From positions 1 to 64,000 of the forward strand of contig JAQWPZ010000108.1 in assembly GCA_029245125.1 (NCBI GenBank): a stretch of DNA of 64,000 nt, read 5' to 3'. The position numbers were made by a program, and so were the translations under genes. Every line of letters begins with the position of its first letter. The stretch's first letter is position 1. Below are positions 9,840 to 21,205 of this stretch, piece after piece. The notes under the pieces were generated by a model. The model did not search any database and was not told the DNA's origin. It saw nothing but the letters and a program-made list of their open reading frames with translations. This stretch comes from Rubripirellula sp. GTDB lineage: Bacteria; Planctomycetota; Planctomycetia; Pirellulales; Pirellulaceae.

Positions 9840-11690
9840 TTAGGCGATGGGCTCGTCCATGAACTTCGTTTCCGCAGCGATGTCACTGCCGTCTGGAACT
9901 TCATCACTATCGATATCGAACCATTCCTCTTTGAACTCCATGTATCCGCCTTCGCCGCGAGCCGCCCGCTTGAGTGCCACATTGGTGCCAAGGGCGATCA
10001 CGGCATCTCCCATGGCAACTTCGGGATAGCAGCGGGGACGATTCTCGCCGTCCGGGTTGCGGATACAGTACGCCCAGTGCTCAATTTCCTCGCGGTAGCC
10101 ACGACTGACGGGACCCGAGTCGGCAGCCTGAGCGACTGGTGCGGAATAATCGCCGCTGGCGCTCGTATCGAGCACATAGCCGCCTTCTTGCTTCGCAACT
10201 CCCACCTTGCTGCTCGTGTCACTGTTGCGATAGAGCAGGACGTCAGTTTCCTTATCCAGAACGAGCGTCCCTTTACTGCCCAGAACCACTTCGCCCCAGC
10301 CACCGAACCCGTTGCCGTTGATCGACGAATAAGTGACCACAACCTTTTTATTAGGATCGGTCTCATACCCGGCAAGATCACCAACCCGATCGTACTGCTT
10401 GGTGCTGGCGTTCAGCTTGCTGTTTGGATAGTTCTCGCCCTTGTCGTAGTAACCGACGTCAAACGTCTTGGAATAATCAGGCCCAGGAAATTCGAACATG
10501 CAATAAACATGATCAGAGGCATCCCGATCGTTTGGCATGATATGGCGTCCGCCAACGGCATGCACACTCAGTGGATGGACCTTTTTCTTGTCATCCCGCA
10601 GCGAACTCAAAAAGATGCTGACCGCGTCGAGTTGGTGACTTCCCAGTTCGGCCATCAGCCCGGCACCAGTACGGTTAAACAAACGCCACCGATGGAGTTC
10701 TTCCGTCGCGGAAAACAGACGATCATTGACCGTGTAGTCCTGATAGCCGAAATCTTTCGCATTGACGTTCTTGTCCTCATCCCATGCCAGGAATTGCGCC
10801 AATTCAGCCTGCAGACGAACGATCTCTTCGGGATCCGTCGCCGTCTTCAGTCTCCCTTGGCGGTTGCGGATGTCGCCAGCGATTTTGTCGACTCCGTTCT
10901 CGCCACCGGGAAGCGGCATTTTCCAGGAATCACCACCAGGCAGATTCCCACGGTGCCATTGTGCGCGAATATGGTGCAACTGCCCCAGCAAGCCCCAACG
11001 AATCAGGTTGATGGCGTTGTCGTACTTGACGTTGTAGTGCCGTTGGTGACCGGTCGCCAAATGCAGCGGATTCCCTGCTGAATCGGTAAACTCATCGGCC
11101 ATTCTCGACATGACCTTACACTGCGCGACGTTGTGCGCCATCAACTTCTCGGTCAACACGTGCAGACCGCGTTTCATCGCTTGAGCGGCGACCGGGGCGT
11201 GCAACCACAGTGGCAACGCGATGATGACCGCTTCGATATCTGGATCGTCCAAGCAGGCGGTGATCCCACCGTTGCTGCCGTCATAAACCTTGACGTTGCG
11301 ACGGGCTTCTGCCTCGTCTTTGTATCCCGCCACGCTGAGCAAACCGGGACGACGCTTCAACGCGGAAGGGCTGGACCAATCCCCGTGAAAGGCACGATGT
11401 TGGCCGAAGGGACGAATATCGCAAATCGCCTTCACGTCGACGTAGTCGGGGTTACACCCACCGATCAAGACGTTGCCTTCATCGCCGGTACCAATCACGG
11501 CGATTCGGACCGGATCTTTTACCTTTGCGTAACCAAAGTAAGCGGCGCCCAAACCGGCACCGCTGACAGCACCAGCGGCAACGATCCCACGCAGGAAGTC
11601 TCGTCGGTTGACATCGTAGTAGCTGCCGACCGCCGAATAGTAGTTGTGTTCACCGACTTCGCGTTGTTCAGCGGAGAGTTTATCGACCAT
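9840..11690 (-). CDS. Gfo/Idh/MocA family oxidoreductase, Tat-type signal
   Basis: 616-aa ORF; N-terminal NRRDFLRGIVAAGAVSGAGLG; NAD-binding IAVIGTGDEGNVL; EKLMAHN region typical of planctomycete Gfo/Idh proteins. Confidence 0.85.
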   Translation of the reverse strand: MVDKLSAEQREVGEHNYYSAVGSYYDVNRRDFLRGIVAAGAVSGAGLGAAYFGYAKVKDPVRIAVIGTGDEGNVLIGGCNPDYVDVKAICDIRPFGQHRAFHGDWSSPSALKRRPGLLSVAGYKDEAEARRNVKVYDGSNGGITACLDDPDIEAVIIALPLWLHAPVAAQAMKRGLHVLTEKLMAHNVAQCKVMSRMADEFTDSAGNPLHLATGHQRHYNVKYDNAINLIRWGLLGQLHHIRAQWHRGNLPGGDSWKMPLPGGENGVDKIAGDIRNRQGRLKTATDPEEIVRLQAELAQFLAWDEDKNVNAKDFGYQDYTVNDRLFSATEELHRWRLFNRTGAGLMAELGSHQLDAVSIFLSSLRDDKKKVHPLSVHAVGGRHIMPNDRDASDHVYCMFEFPGPDYSKTFDVGYYDKGENYPNSKLNASTKQYDRVGDLAGYETDPNKKVVVTYSSINGNGFGGWGEVVLGSKGTLVLDKETDVLLYRNSDTSSKVGVAKQEGGYVLDTSASGDYSAPVAQAADSGPVSRGYREEIEHWAYCIRNPDGENRPRCYPEVAMGDAVIALGTNVALKRAARGEGGYMEFKEEWFDIDSDEVPDGSDIAAETKFMDEPIA

Positions 11691-11734
11691 CGTTCGGTTC
11701 CCCGGGAAAAAGTGTTAGATAAATCAAGTGATTC

Positions 11735-12793
11735 TCAAGCAGGTGGTGCTGTCGAACCCCAGGTTTTTCGGACAATTAAATGAAGGAAGTAATCAAGCCC
11801 GGCAAGTCGGCCAGCTCCCGTCCCAGCCAATACTAAACATGCCATGCACTCGATTAATTGGTAGTACGTAGAACCTGGCCCGCTGGCCGGCGGATACTGA
11901 CTTAAAAAGACAGAACCGAGAAAACCAGCAGCTGCTAACGCGGCAACCGGTGTGAATAATCCAAGCAGCAAACAAAGCCCAATCGCCATATCGAAATATG
12001 GCACGATTCGATCAATCACGCTGGTGTCGATTACATTCGTGCGAGGTTGCACAAGGCGATAAGGCGAGGTTGCTTGTCGCTGCTCATCGCTGGCGACCTT
12101 GTTTTGCATCGTTTCGTAATTTTTCGCGAGCGCATCGATTTGGGACAGGGCAGGCCTCGCCTTGCTCAACCACTCCCTGCGAATCGAGTCCCGCTGTCCA
12201 CCGAGGCTTGCGACTGAGTCTCGCAATTTTTTTTCTCGCTGTATTCTCTCTGTTTCCGCGGCATCGGCATCGGCATCGGCGGCGTCATCGGCGGCGTCAT
12301 CGTCACCGGCTTCATCAGTGCCGTCCTCGTCCGAGGGTTCCCGCCCAAACATCCGGGCGATTCGGTCCCGACCGAGTTCGAATTCCTCAATTTCGGTAGC
12401 GTTGGTTGCCAGCACCCATTCGTACTGCTCAACTGCCTGAGCGTAGTTAAGTTGTGCCTGCCGAATCTGGGTGTCATCGAAGCCATAGTGTGCTCCGACT
12501 TGATCCCGATAACCGGCTAACCAGATCTTGACTTGTTCGGGATCGAGCCGAAAACGGCCTTCTGCGTCCCAGACTAATTCGTGGTACTCCGCCGCGAAGG
12601 GGCCGCTTGCATTGGCAAAGAAGGGTGCCGCACTCCAGTCCCGACTCGTCTTATCGATTCCTTCACTGTAGAAGTGAATGCCGACGGTGATGCGAAGTAA
12701 TACCAACAGGGTGGCACCGACCAAACCCAATAACCTTGGTGATAATCCCCAGCCGATGCAGAGACGGAGCGGCAACGTGATGAGCTTGCGCAC
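11735..12793 (-). CDS. DoxX-like membrane protein with long acidic/coiled-coil extramembrane insertion
   Basis: 352-aa ORF; N-terminal TM (RITVGIHFYSEGIDK) and C-terminal multi-TM DoxX-like part (IVPYFDMAIGLCLLLGLFTPVAALAAAGFL) separated by a long hydrophilic segment including DEDGTDEAGDDDAADDAADADADAAETE. Confidence 0.7.
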   Translation of the reverse strand: MRKLITLPLRLCIGWGLSPRLLGLVGATLLVLLRITVGIHFYSEGIDKTSRDWSAAPFFANASGPFAAEYHELVWDAEGRFRLDPEQVKIWLAGYRDQVGAHYGFDDTQIRQAQLNYAQAVEQYEWVLATNATEIEEFELGRDRIARMFGREPSDEDGTDEAGDDDAADDAADADADAAETERIQREKKLRDSVASLGGQRDSIRREWLSKARPALSQIDALAKNYETMQNKVASDEQRQATSPYRLVQPRTNVIDTSVIDRIVPYFDMAIGLCLLLGLFTPVAALAAAGFLGSVFLSQYPPASGPGSTYYQLIECMACLVLAGTGAGRLAGLDYFLHLIVRKTWGSTAPPA

Positions 12794-13748
12794 GTCGGTT
12801 CAAGTCCAAAAAGGGGGGGTGGGGCAGGGCAGTTCAGGCAGATTTATTACCCGGAGTCTACACCATCAGGCCTAGAATCCGCCACTGCGAGGAAGGAACG
12901 TCACCCTAGAGTGATTCGGATACGTCTGCAAATCAACCGTCTTACGAATTCTCCACCAATCAAAATCTGCGCTAACATCCTCTCCGACCGGGCGATCGGA
13001 AATAGGAATCAGCGATCACCGTCACAAAAACGACGGTGGAACTCAACTTAGCCCGGCATTGTGGACGAGCATTGCCACCGTCGGAACTACCGCTCCGACC
13101 ACCGATTCATCCTTCGGTATCGCCCGCAACATCCCGCGTTGATCAGAGGCAGCCTCATCTGAAAAGAAAGCTCGAATAAAAGCAAAACGGCCATTTAGCG
13201 ATTGCGGCAAAACTGCGTTGGGATCGGCCGGAACATCCCCTGAGTCCGATGGAAGAAGCCAGTCGGACCAACGGCGAGGCGATGGCAGGCACGGCCTGCC
13301 CCTAACTTCGCTGGCTTTGAAGCTGTGGTTTTGGAAATTGTGAATCGTTAGCCGTTGCGGTCTGCACATCGATCTGCCGAGGACCAATCTGTTACTCGGA
13401 TCAACCATTGCCAAACTAGTTCCGAAAATTTGCCCGATTCGCATCGGCAGGATCACGGCAAAAAAAAATTTTCTCGCGACCCATTTCCTTCGGAAAATCG
13501 TGAATTTTTCGTCACCCGAGCAGATCAGTTTCACTCACGGTGACTGCAACCCCGAGCGGTGTGGCGATACGCTAGAGGGCACGCTAGTGGCCTTCGATGA
13601 ATCTCGAAGCTAGCACCTGAGTACGGACCGGCAACCACCGCCGCCATGAATTGGCAGACAGCGACGCGATGGCTGGGCAAATCCCGCGTCAATCCCCACG
13701 GGACGATCTGGGGGTCAGCCTACACCGGACGACCCGCCAGCCAGCCTC

Positions 13749-13786
13749 AACAGCAACTCGAACAGCAACTCGAACAGCAGCACTCG
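13749..13786. repeat. Short tandem repeat, 12 bp x ~3 (AACAGCAACTCG)
   Basis: aacagcaactcg | aacagcaactcg | aacagcagcactcg; lies just upstream of the preferred dnaE start. Confidence 0.8.
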
Positions 13787-13803
13787 AACGGAGACACCGA
13801 GCG

Positions 13804-16800
13804 ATGAGTTCCCCCGCCCCGCCACTGGATACGATTGTGTTGCCAACGGATCCCAACCCGCGGCCTTTTACTCACCTGCACTGCCACAGCCACTACAGCT
13901 TGCTCGATGGTGCCGGGGATATCGGGCGGCTGATCAATCGCGCCGTCGACCACGGCATGAATGCGTTGGCTTTGACCGATCACGGTAATCTGCACGGCGC
14001 ATTGGAGTTCTACCGGAAAGCGAAATCAGCCAACATCAATCCGATCATCGGTTACGAGGCCTACATCGCACCGGGCAGCCGGTTCGACAAGGGTGGCGCT
14101 TCGAGCAGCAAAGCTGCCAGCTATCACCTGACCCTGCTGGCAAAGAACCGCACCGGCTTCCGCAACTTGATCAAATTGGCCAGTGCCGCCTCTCTGGAAG
14201 GGTTCTATTTCAAACCGAGAATCGACAAAGAGATTCTGGAAAAATACAACGAGGGGATCGTCTGTCTCTCCGGTTGCGTTAGCAGCGAATTCAGCCGCGC
14301 GGTGATCAAAGGGATCGACACCGCCGAGGTGGAGAAAGAGGCCCGTGATATTGCGGGCTGGTTCCAGCGAGTTTTTGATGATCGATACTTCATCGAGATC
14401 ATGAACAACGACGTCGAGATCCAACGCCTTCAGTTGGAGGGCGCCGTCGAGATCGCTAACCGGATGGGTCTGCCGTTGGTTGCCACCAGCGACACGCATT
14501 ACGTTGACCCCAGCGATGCCGAAGCACAAGACATCATGCTGTGCATCAACACGGGGCGATTCCGCACCGATACATCGCGGATGAAGATGGAGAACGATCA
14601 GTTCTTCCTGCGCAGCCCGCAACAGATGTACGAGAAATTCTCGGGCCTCGAACATGCCGTCGCACGAAGCCAAGAGATCGCTGACAGTGTCGATATCGAC
14701 TTGGAACTGGGCAAATTCTTTTTCCCAAGCTTTGAATGCCCAGATGAAAAGCAGCCGATTGATTACCTCCGCGAACTTTGTATCAAAGGACTCTTGGAAC
14801 GATATGTCGACGAAACCGATCGAATCGTCGACGGTGAACTAAGCGACGAGGTGATGGCTCGGTTGAATCGCGAACTCGACGTGATTCAAAAACTTGGCTT
14901 TCCCACTTACTTTTTGATCGTCTGGGACTTTGTTCTCTACGCCCGCGCCGAGGGTATCTCCGCAACCGCTCGTGGCAGCGGCGTCGGGGCGATCGTTTGC
15001 TATGCGTTATATCTCTCGCATGTCTGCCCGCTGCGATACGACTTGCTGTTCGAACGATTCCTCGACGAAAGTCGTACCGAACCGCCTGATATCGATATCG
15101 ACTTTGAGAAAGAACGCCGTGGCGAAGTCATCGATTACGTCAAGCGACGCTACGGCAGCGAGATGGTTTGCCAGATCGGGACGTTTGGAACCCTCGCCGC
15201 GCGAGCAGCGATCAAGGACACCGGCCGGGCTTTGGGAGTTCCGCTCGCTCGAGTGAATCAGATCACCGAGATGGTCCCCGACGAACTGAAGATCACCATC
15301 AACAAGGCGATCGAGAAAAGCGGCGAATTGAAGATGGAGTACGAGGGCGATCCCGAAATCCGGGAATTACTCGACCTCGCGATGAAAATTGAAGGCTTGG
15401 CTCGCAACGTCGGAACGCACGCCGCCGCCGTGGTGATCGCAGACAAGCCGCTGACTGAATACGTTCCGCTCGGCCGTGTTCCGGGCAAGCAAGATGTCAT
15501 CACCCAATGGTCGATGAACGATGTCGAAGCGTCCGGCTTGCTCAAGATGGACTTCCTCGGGCTCCGCAACCTGACGATCCTCAGCCGCACCGTTCAACTG
15601 ATCGAACAAACGACCGGCAAAGCAGTCGATCCGCTGAAGTTTCCCTTGGATGACCGCGAAACGTTTGCGCTGTTGCAACGGGGCGAAACGAAAGGTGTTT
15701 TCCAGTTGGAATCGGGCGGGATCCGCGACCTGCTGTTGCGAATGAAACCCGACCATTTCAGTGACATCATCGCAACCGCCGCGCTGTATCGCCCCGGTCC
15801 ACTCGAGGGTGGTATGGTCGATGACTACGTCGACATCAAACATGGTCGACAGCAACCAGAATACAAACACCCGGTGCTCAAGGAGGTGCTGGAAGAAACC
15901 AATTCGATCATGGTGTACCAAGAACAGGTGATGCGGATCTTGAATCGCCTTGGAGAGATCCCGTTGGCGAAGGCGTACACCTGCATTAAGGCGATCAGTA
16001 AAAAGAAAGAAGCGCTGATCAGCCAAAACTATGAAGCGTTTATCGAAGGCAGCGTATCGAACGGGCTTGCTGAAAAAGACGCAGATGACATTTGGAACTT
16101 GATCGTTAAGTTCGCAGGCTACGGATTCAACAAATCCCACAGTACGGCCTACGCACTCGTCGCCTATCAGACCGCTTATTTGAAGGCTCATTACCCGGTC
16201 GAGTTCATGGCAGCGCTGCTATCGAGCGATATTTCGGGAAGAAACTTCAAACGCAAAGATGCGTTGGTCGAGCACATGGAAGACTGCGACCGAATGGGAA
16301 TCGAAGTGGTCCCACCAGAAATCAACAGCAGCGGCGCCGACTTTACCGTCGCCGATGGCAAGATTCATTTCGCCCTCTCCGCCATCAAAGGATGTGGTGG
16401 TTCCACATCAATCACCATCGAGCAGGACCGAATCAAGAACGGCCCCTATAAAGATATTTTTGATTTCTGCGAACGTGTCGATTCATCAGCCTGCAACAAG
16501 AGCGCCATCGAAACACTGGTCAAAGCAGGTGCCATGGACGACTTTGCCGCCCATCGCAACCAGCTCGTCGCGGTCATTGAACGAGCGGTTCAAGCCGGTG
16601 CCTCCGTTCAAGCTGACAAACGCAGCGGCCAAGCCAGTCTGTTCGGCGCCTTTGAAGAGGAAGAAGACAACCAGGAAGAAACCGCCAGCCCACTACCTGA
16701 AGTCGACGAGTGGCCAGAAAGAGAAAAACTGATCAATGAGAAAGAAGTGCTCGGCTTCTACTTGGCCAGCCATCCACTGGCCGAATTTGAAGGCAAACTG

Positions 16801-17385
16801 GCGAGTTTCCGCACCCACACCATTGATCAATTAGCGGGCGTCAAAGACCGAGGGGAGGTCACACTCGGTGGCATGATCAGCTCGATCAAATTCTCGCACA
16901 CCAAGAACAGCAAACCAGGCGCGCCAACCAAGTACGCCAACTTCGACCTGGAGGACATGCAGGGTGCATTGCGATGCATCGTGTGGCCCAAGAGTTTTGT
17001 TGACTGCGGCGAACGCGTTCAACCCGATGCCATCGTGCTGGCCAAAGGAAAGATCGATCGCCGCGGAGGTGGTGACGAAGCAAACCTAATTATTGACGAG
17101 TTGATTCCACTCGAGGAATTAGACAAGCGATACACCCACGGCATGCGGCTTCGCCTGGACGAACAAGATCACAACACCGAAACCATGAGCCAACTGCGTG
17201 AAATCCTGCGTGGCTACCCGGGATCACAGGAATTGTTATTCAGCCTGCAACTACGCGAAGGCGAAGTCGTCCATCTGAAAAGCGATAAATACCGGGTCGA
17301 AATCAACGCTGAGTTGCGACAAAGAATCGATGACCTGCTCGGCATCGGCCATTACAAACTGATGATGAGTCGCCCCTCGAGGTAG
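13804..17385 (+). CDS. dnaE: DNA polymerase III subunit alpha
   Basis: PHP-domain start FTHLHCHSHYSLLDGAGDIGRLINRAVDHGMNALALTDHGNLHG; polymerase motifs including PPDIDIDFEKERRGEVIDYVKRRYG and GFNKSHSTAYALVAYQTAYLKAHYPVEFMAALLSS. ORF extends upstream to 13651; start at 13804 preferred. Confidence 0.97.
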   Translation: MSSPAPPLDTIVLPTDPNPRPFTHLHCHSHYSLLDGAGDIGRLINRAVDHGMNALALTDHGNLHGALEFYRKAKSANINPIIGYEAYIAPGSRFDKGGASSSKAASYHLTLLAKNRTGFRNLIKLASAASLEGFYFKPRIDKEILEKYNEGIVCLSGCVSSEFSRAVIKGIDTAEVEKEARDIAGWFQRVFDDRYFIEIMNNDVEIQRLQLEGAVEIANRMGLPLVATSDTHYVDPSDAEAQDIMLCINTGRFRTDTSRMKMENDQFFLRSPQQMYEKFSGLEHAVARSQEIADSVDIDLELGKFFFPSFECPDEKQPIDYLRELCIKGLLERYVDETDRIVDGELSDEVMARLNRELDVIQKLGFPTYFLIVWDFVLYARAEGISATARGSGVGAIVCYALYLSHVCPLRYDLLFERFLDESRTEPPDIDIDFEKERRGEVIDYVKRRYGSEMVCQIGTFGTLAARAAIKDTGRALGVPLARVNQITEMVPDELKITINKAIEKSGELKMEYEGDPEIRELLDLAMKIEGLARNVGTHAAAVVIADKPLTEYVPLGRVPGKQDVITQWSMNDVEASGLLKMDFLGLRNLTILSRTVQLIEQTTGKAVDPLKFPLDDRETFALLQRGETKGVFQLESGGIRDLLLRMKPDHFSDIIATAALYRPGPLEGGMVDDYVDIKHGRQQPEYKHPVLKEVLEETNSIMVYQEQVMRILNRLGEIPLAKAYTCIKAISKKKEALISQNYEAFIEGSVSNGLAEKDADDIWNLIVKFAGYGFNKSHSTAYALVAYQTAYLKAHYPVEFMAALLSSDISGRNFKRKDALVEHMEDCDRMGIEVVPPEINSSGADFTVADGKIHFALSAIKGCGGSTSITIEQDRIKNGPYKDIFDFCERVDSSACNKSAIETLVKAGAMDDFAAHRNQLVAVIERAVQAGASVQADKRSGQASLFGAFEEEEDNQEETASPLPEVDEWPEREKLINEKEVLGFYLASHPLAEFEGKLASFRTHTIDQLAGVKDRGEVTLGGMISSIKFSHTKNSKPGAPTKYANFDLEDMQGALRCIVWPKSFVDCGERVQPDAIVLAKGKIDRRGGGDEANLIIDELIPLEELDKRYTHGMRLRLDEQDHNTETMSQLREILRGYPGSQELLFSLQLREGEVVHLKSDKYRVEINAELRQRIDDLLGIGHYKLMMSRPSR

Positions 17386-17401
17386 TCGCGTCTCAGACCG
17401 G

Positions 17402-17431
17402 CTGCTTAGAACACGACTGCTTAGAACACGA
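17402..17431. repeat. Direct tandem duplication, 15 bp x 2 (CTGCTTAGAACACGA)
   Basis: ctgcttagaacacga | ctgcttagaacacga, 17 bp after the dnaE stop. Confidence 0.9.
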
Positions 17432-17479
17432 CCGGTCAGCAAACAACGACTACGCTGCTTACCCTCAGCCGTGGGCTGT

Positions 17480-19423
17480 CTATCTCACCACTTGCTTTTC
17501 TTTCAGCAATTCGATGACCGCTTCGGCGGCAGCCTCAATCGTTTTCTCCGCCGCGTCGATGACCAGATCTGGATCGACGGGCGCTTCATAACTGGCTGTC
17601 ACACCGGGGAAGTTCCGAAGTTCGCCGGCATCCGCCTTGGCGTATTGCCCCTTGGTATCGCGTTCCCGGCAGACCTCGACGGACGTTGCGACGTGCACGA
17701 CCAAGAAACGTTCCTCACCAATCACCTTGGCGACTTTCTGGCGGACCGATTCTTCAGGCGAAACAAACGACGCGATGCAGATCAATCCAGCATCATTGAG
17801 CGTATGAGCAAGATGGGCACTGCGGCGTAAATTCTCGCTACGATCTTCCGCCGTGTAGCCAAGATCACGACTCAAGCCACGTCTTACCGTTTCACCATCG
17901 ATCATTGCGACAGCACGGCCTTGATCGAACAACATACGTTCAACCGCATGACCAATCGCCGTCTTGCCACTACCGGTCAACCCGGTCAACAACACGGTTG
18001 CTGCTTGCTGACCAAACCTCGCTGCCCGCTCTTCACCAGCAACGGCGACTGCCGAAACATTTTGGGCGGACTGATCATCTTGGGACTCTTCATCCCACAC
18101 AGTCTTCGCCGAACTGTCACCTGATTTATCCAGAATCATACCAGCAGCGACTGTCGCGTTGCTGATCCGATCGACGACGATAAACGCACCCGTACTGCGA
18201 TTGCGACGGTAAGCGTCAAAGTGGATTGGTGCATCGAGCGAGATGCTGACTCGGCCAATCTCATTCAGTTCTAGCTGCGGAGCCGGGCTGCGATGCAAGG
18301 TATTCACGTCGACCTTGTACATCAACGTATCAATCGTTCCCGGCAAAGTCTGAGACGTGTGCTTGAATAAGTATGTTTTGCCTGGCACCATCGACTCGTC
18401 GTTCATCCAAACCAACATCGCATCGATCTGATCACGCGTCTTGGGTTGGTTACCAGGCTTGATGATCATGTCACCCCGACTGGCGTCGATTTCGTCCTCA
18501 AGAGTTAACGTGATCGACAGCGGCGCAAAAGCTTCTTCCAAGCTACCGTCGAAGGTGACGATTTCTTTCACCTTTGACTTCTGCCGACTGGGCAGCACCA
18601 TGATTTCTTCGCCGGCACGAATGATGCCGGAGCTGATCGTTCCGCAAAAACCACGGAAGTCGAGATTGGGTCGGTTCACATACTGAACCGGCATCCGAAA
18701 ATCCTGCAGGTTACGATCGCTGCCGATGTACACCGTCTCCAGGAAATTCATCAACGTGCTGCCGGTGTACCAGGCGATTCGGTCACCCCGGTCGACCACG
18801 TTATCGCCATCCAAGGCACTGATCGGAATGAAGTGCAAATCGGGCAGATCCAACCGGGCGGCGAATGATCGGTACTCGTCGCAAATTTCCTCGAACCGCT
18901 GCTCGCTAAAATCGACCAGATCCATCTTATTGACGGCCACCACCACGTGGCGAATCCCGAGCAATGACACGATAAAGCTGTGGCGTTTGGTTTGCGTCAA
19001 CACGCCATGCCGGGCATCCATCAAGATGATGGCTAAATCGGCGGTGCTCGCTCCGGTCGCCATGTTTCGCGTGTATTGTTCATGACCGGGCGTGTCAGCG
19101 ATGATGAACTTTCGTTTCGCCGTACTGAAATATCGGTAGGCGACATCAATCGTAATGCCCTGTTCCCGCTCCGCTTTCAACCCGTCGGTTAGCAGTGCGG
19201 GGTCGAACTTCCCGCCGGTCGTGCCAACGATCTTTGAATCAGCTTCCAACTGAGTCAGGTGATCCTCGTAGATCATCTTGCTGTCGTACAACAGCCGACC
19301 GATCAACGTACTTTTGCCGTCATCAACGCTACCGCACGTGATGAACCGTAACAGCTGCTTCTTCTCATGCTGTTGCAGATAAGTATCGATATCCGTCGCG
19401 ATGAGGTCGGATTGGTGACTCAT
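17480..19423 (-). CDS. cysNC: Bifunctional sulfate adenylyltransferase subunit 1 / adenylylsulfate kinase (CysN-CysC fusion)
   Basis: 647-aa; GTPase motifs ([45 protein letters not shown]) fused to APS kinase ([57 protein letters not shown]). Confidence 0.95.
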   Translation of the reverse strand: MSHQSDLIATDIDTYLQQHEKKQLLRFITCGSVDDGKSTLIGRLLYDSKMIYEDHLTQLEADSKIVGTTGGKFDPALLTDGLKAEREQGITIDVAYRYFSTAKRKFIIADTPGHEQYTRNMATGASTADLAIILMDARHGVLTQTKRHSFIVSLLGIRHVVVAVNKMDLVDFSEQRFEEICDEYRSFAARLDLPDLHFIPISALDGDNVVDRGDRIAWYTGSTLMNFLETVYIGSDRNLQDFRMPVQYVNRPNLDFRGFCGTISSGIIRAGEEIMVLPSRQKSKVKEIVTFDGSLEEAFAPLSITLTLEDEIDASRGDMIIKPGNQPKTRDQIDAMLVWMNDESMVPGKTYLFKHTSQTLPGTIDTLMYKVDVNTLHRSPAPQLELNEIGRVSISLDAPIHFDAYRRNRSTGAFIVVDRISNATVAAGMILDKSGDSSAKTVWDEESQDDQSAQNVSAVAVAGEERAARFGQQAATVLLTGLTGSGKTAIGHAVERMLFDQGRAVAMIDGETVRRGLSRDLGYTAEDRSENLRRSAHLAHTLNDAGLICIASFVSPEESVRQKVAKVIGEERFLVVHVATSVEVCRERDTKGQYAKADAGELRNFPGVTASYEAPVDPDLVIDAAEKTIEAAAEAVIELLKEKQVVR

Positions 19424-19513
19424 GGGAAGGTTCAGTTGATGAGTTTGAAGTTACGAGTGGCCAGCCATTTTCACCACTCGCGCGATTGAGAACCGATTGC
19501 GGAAAGGGCTTTG

Positions 19514-20431
19514 CTAGAAGTATCCGCGACGTTTTTTCTCTTCCATTCCGGCACCACCCTCATCTTGATCGATGATTCGACCTTGTCGTTCGCTGGTGGT
19601 CGCCAGCAACATTTCCTGGATGATTTCCGGCAGTGTGGTCGCCTCGCTCTCGACAGCCCCCGACAAGGGATAGCAACCAAGGGTCCGGAACCGAACCATT
19701 TTCGTCTCTTCTTTTTCACCAGCCAGCAGCGGCATTCGATCATCATCGCGCATCAACAGAATGCCGTCTCGGTTGACCACGCGTCGCGGCGCCGAGCGAT
19801 ACAGAGGAACAATCGGGATATTCTCCAGGTGGATGTACTGCCAAACATCCAACTCCGTCCAATTGCTCAGAGGGAAAACGCGAATCGATTCGCCCTTGTT
19901 CACCCGCCCGTTGTAGAGATTCCAGAGTTCGGGGCGTTGGCTCTTTGGATCCCAACGGTGTGATTTGTCGCGAAAGCTGAAAACACGTTCCTTGGCACGG
20001 CTCTTTTCTTCATCACGCCGTGCCCCACCGAAAGCAGCATCGAATTGGTACTTATCCAAAGCCGCCTTCAAAGCATCGGTTTTCATGATCTCGGTGTGAC
20101 GTTCACTGTCCTCCCAAGGCTTAATATCGAGTTTCAAGCCTTCTTCGTTGGAGTGCACCAACAACTCGAGCCCCAATTCTTTCCGGACATAGTTCTCACG
20201 AAACTCGATCATGTCGTGAAACTTCCACGTTGTATCGACATGCAACAACGGGAACGGCAACTTGGCCGGGTGAAACGCTTTTCGAGCAACGTGCAACAAG
20301 ACCGCAGAGTCTTTACCGATGCTGTAGAGCATCACCGGCTTTTGAAACTCCGAGACCACCTCACGCATGATGTGGATGCTCTCAGCTTCAAGTTGCTTCA
20401 GATGGGTAAGGTTGTAATCCGACATCGCCAT
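19514..20431 (-). CDS. cysD: Sulfate adenylyltransferase subunit 2
   Basis: 305-aa; [62 protein letters not shown], characteristic CysD N-terminus. Confidence 0.97.
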   Translation of the reverse strand: MAMSDYNLTHLKQLEAESIHIMREVVSEFQKPVMLYSIGKDSAVLLHVARKAFHPAKLPFPLLHVDTTWKFHDMIEFRENYVRKELGLELLVHSNEEGLKLDIKPWEDSERHTEIMKTDALKAALDKYQFDAAFGGARRDEEKSRAKERVFSFRDKSHRWDPKSQRPELWNLYNGRVNKGESIRVFPLSNWTELDVWQYIHLENIPIVPLYRSAPRRVVNRDGILLMRDDDRMPLLAGEKEETKMVRFRTLGCYPLSGAVESEATTLPEIIQEMLLATTSERQGRIIDQDEGGAGMEEKKRRGYF

Positions 20432-20455
20432 TCATTAAAAAGATTCGGGGAACAA

Positions 20456-21121
20456 CTATTGAAAACGGCCGCCAGTTCGCCCCGAAGGCCAAATCTGCAG
20501 GACGGCTCCCTCGGAATCGGCGTCATCGCCGAGCGGATAGGTTGCCACGCGTCGAAGCTCCAAACCGGCCAAAACGCCTTGATGCCTCGCGTCGCCCCGC
20601 TCCTCGACCCATTTGGGTCCCTTGACTAGTAGCAGACGATCGACATTTGTCCAATGCGGTTCGATCCAACGACAAAATTTGGCGATGCTTCCCACCGCAC
20701 GGGCAACCACCGTGGTGAATCGAAAATCTTCTAATAAATCTTCGCCTCGGGCCCCGTAAACCGCCACGGGAAGTCCCAATTCGGCCACGATTTCACTAAG
20801 CACATTGGCCCGCTTCGTCACGCTTTCTGCCAAACCGATTTCAATATCAGGCCGCATCAAGGCGAGTGGAATTCCGGGAACCCCGTTGCCGCTGCCGAGA
20901 TCCAGCACCTCCTCGCCCGCCTCGATCAGGTTGGCCAATTGCAGGCAATCCCGCAAATCCCGGCCAACAAACAGCTCCCAAGTCGTGTGGCGCGTCAAAT
21001 TGAGCTTCGCATTCCAATCCCACATCAGCCGCGCATATTGCTGCAGCTTCAAGGCGATCGGTTCGGCAAGCTCCACCGAGTGGGCTTCCAGGGCGGCAGA
21101 AAATTCGGGATCGAGAGTCAT
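20456..21121 (-). CDS. rsmG: 16S rRNA (guanine527-N7)-methyltransferase
   Basis: 221-aa; WNAKLNLTRHTTWELFVGRDLRDCLQLANLI, VLDLGSGNGVPGIPLALMRPDIEIGLAESVTKRANVL, typical RsmG/GidB. Confidence 0.92.
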   Translation of the reverse strand: MTLDPEFSAALEAHSVELAEPIALKLQQYARLMWDWNAKLNLTRHTTWELFVGRDLRDCLQLANLIEAGEEVLDLGSGNGVPGIPLALMRPDIEIGLAESVTKRANVLSEIVAELGLPVAVYGARGEDLLEDFRFTTVVARAVGSIAKFCRWIEPHWTNVDRLLLVKGPKWVEERGDARHQGVLAGLELRRVATYPLGDDADSEGAVLQIWPSGRTGGRFQ

Positions 21122-21205
21122 CGTTCCATTGCAGGGTGAGCGGGATTGTGCAAATGATGATGCAGCGAGCGCCCATTGGGAAGGACGCTGGAGTCGGAGC
21201 GTGCC

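Noticed and set aside
10077-11783. Plus-strand ORFs (334 and 216 aa) antisense to the Gfo/Idh/MocA gene
   Set aside because: Overlap a well-supported gene on the opposite strand; sequences look like antisense translation.
13017-13038. CACCGTC-ACAAAAAC-GACGGTG hairpin as a terminator
   Set aside because: Only a 7-bp stem with an 8-nt loop and no T-tract; insufficient for a terminator call.
13043-13534. 163-aa minus-strand ORF upstream of dnaE
   Set aside because: Low-complexity, no recognisable domain or signal; left as unexplained spacer.
14026-16191. Long minus-strand ORFs antisense to dnaE (215 and 274 aa)
   Set aside because: Composition shadows of a certain dnaE reading frame; no recognisable domains.
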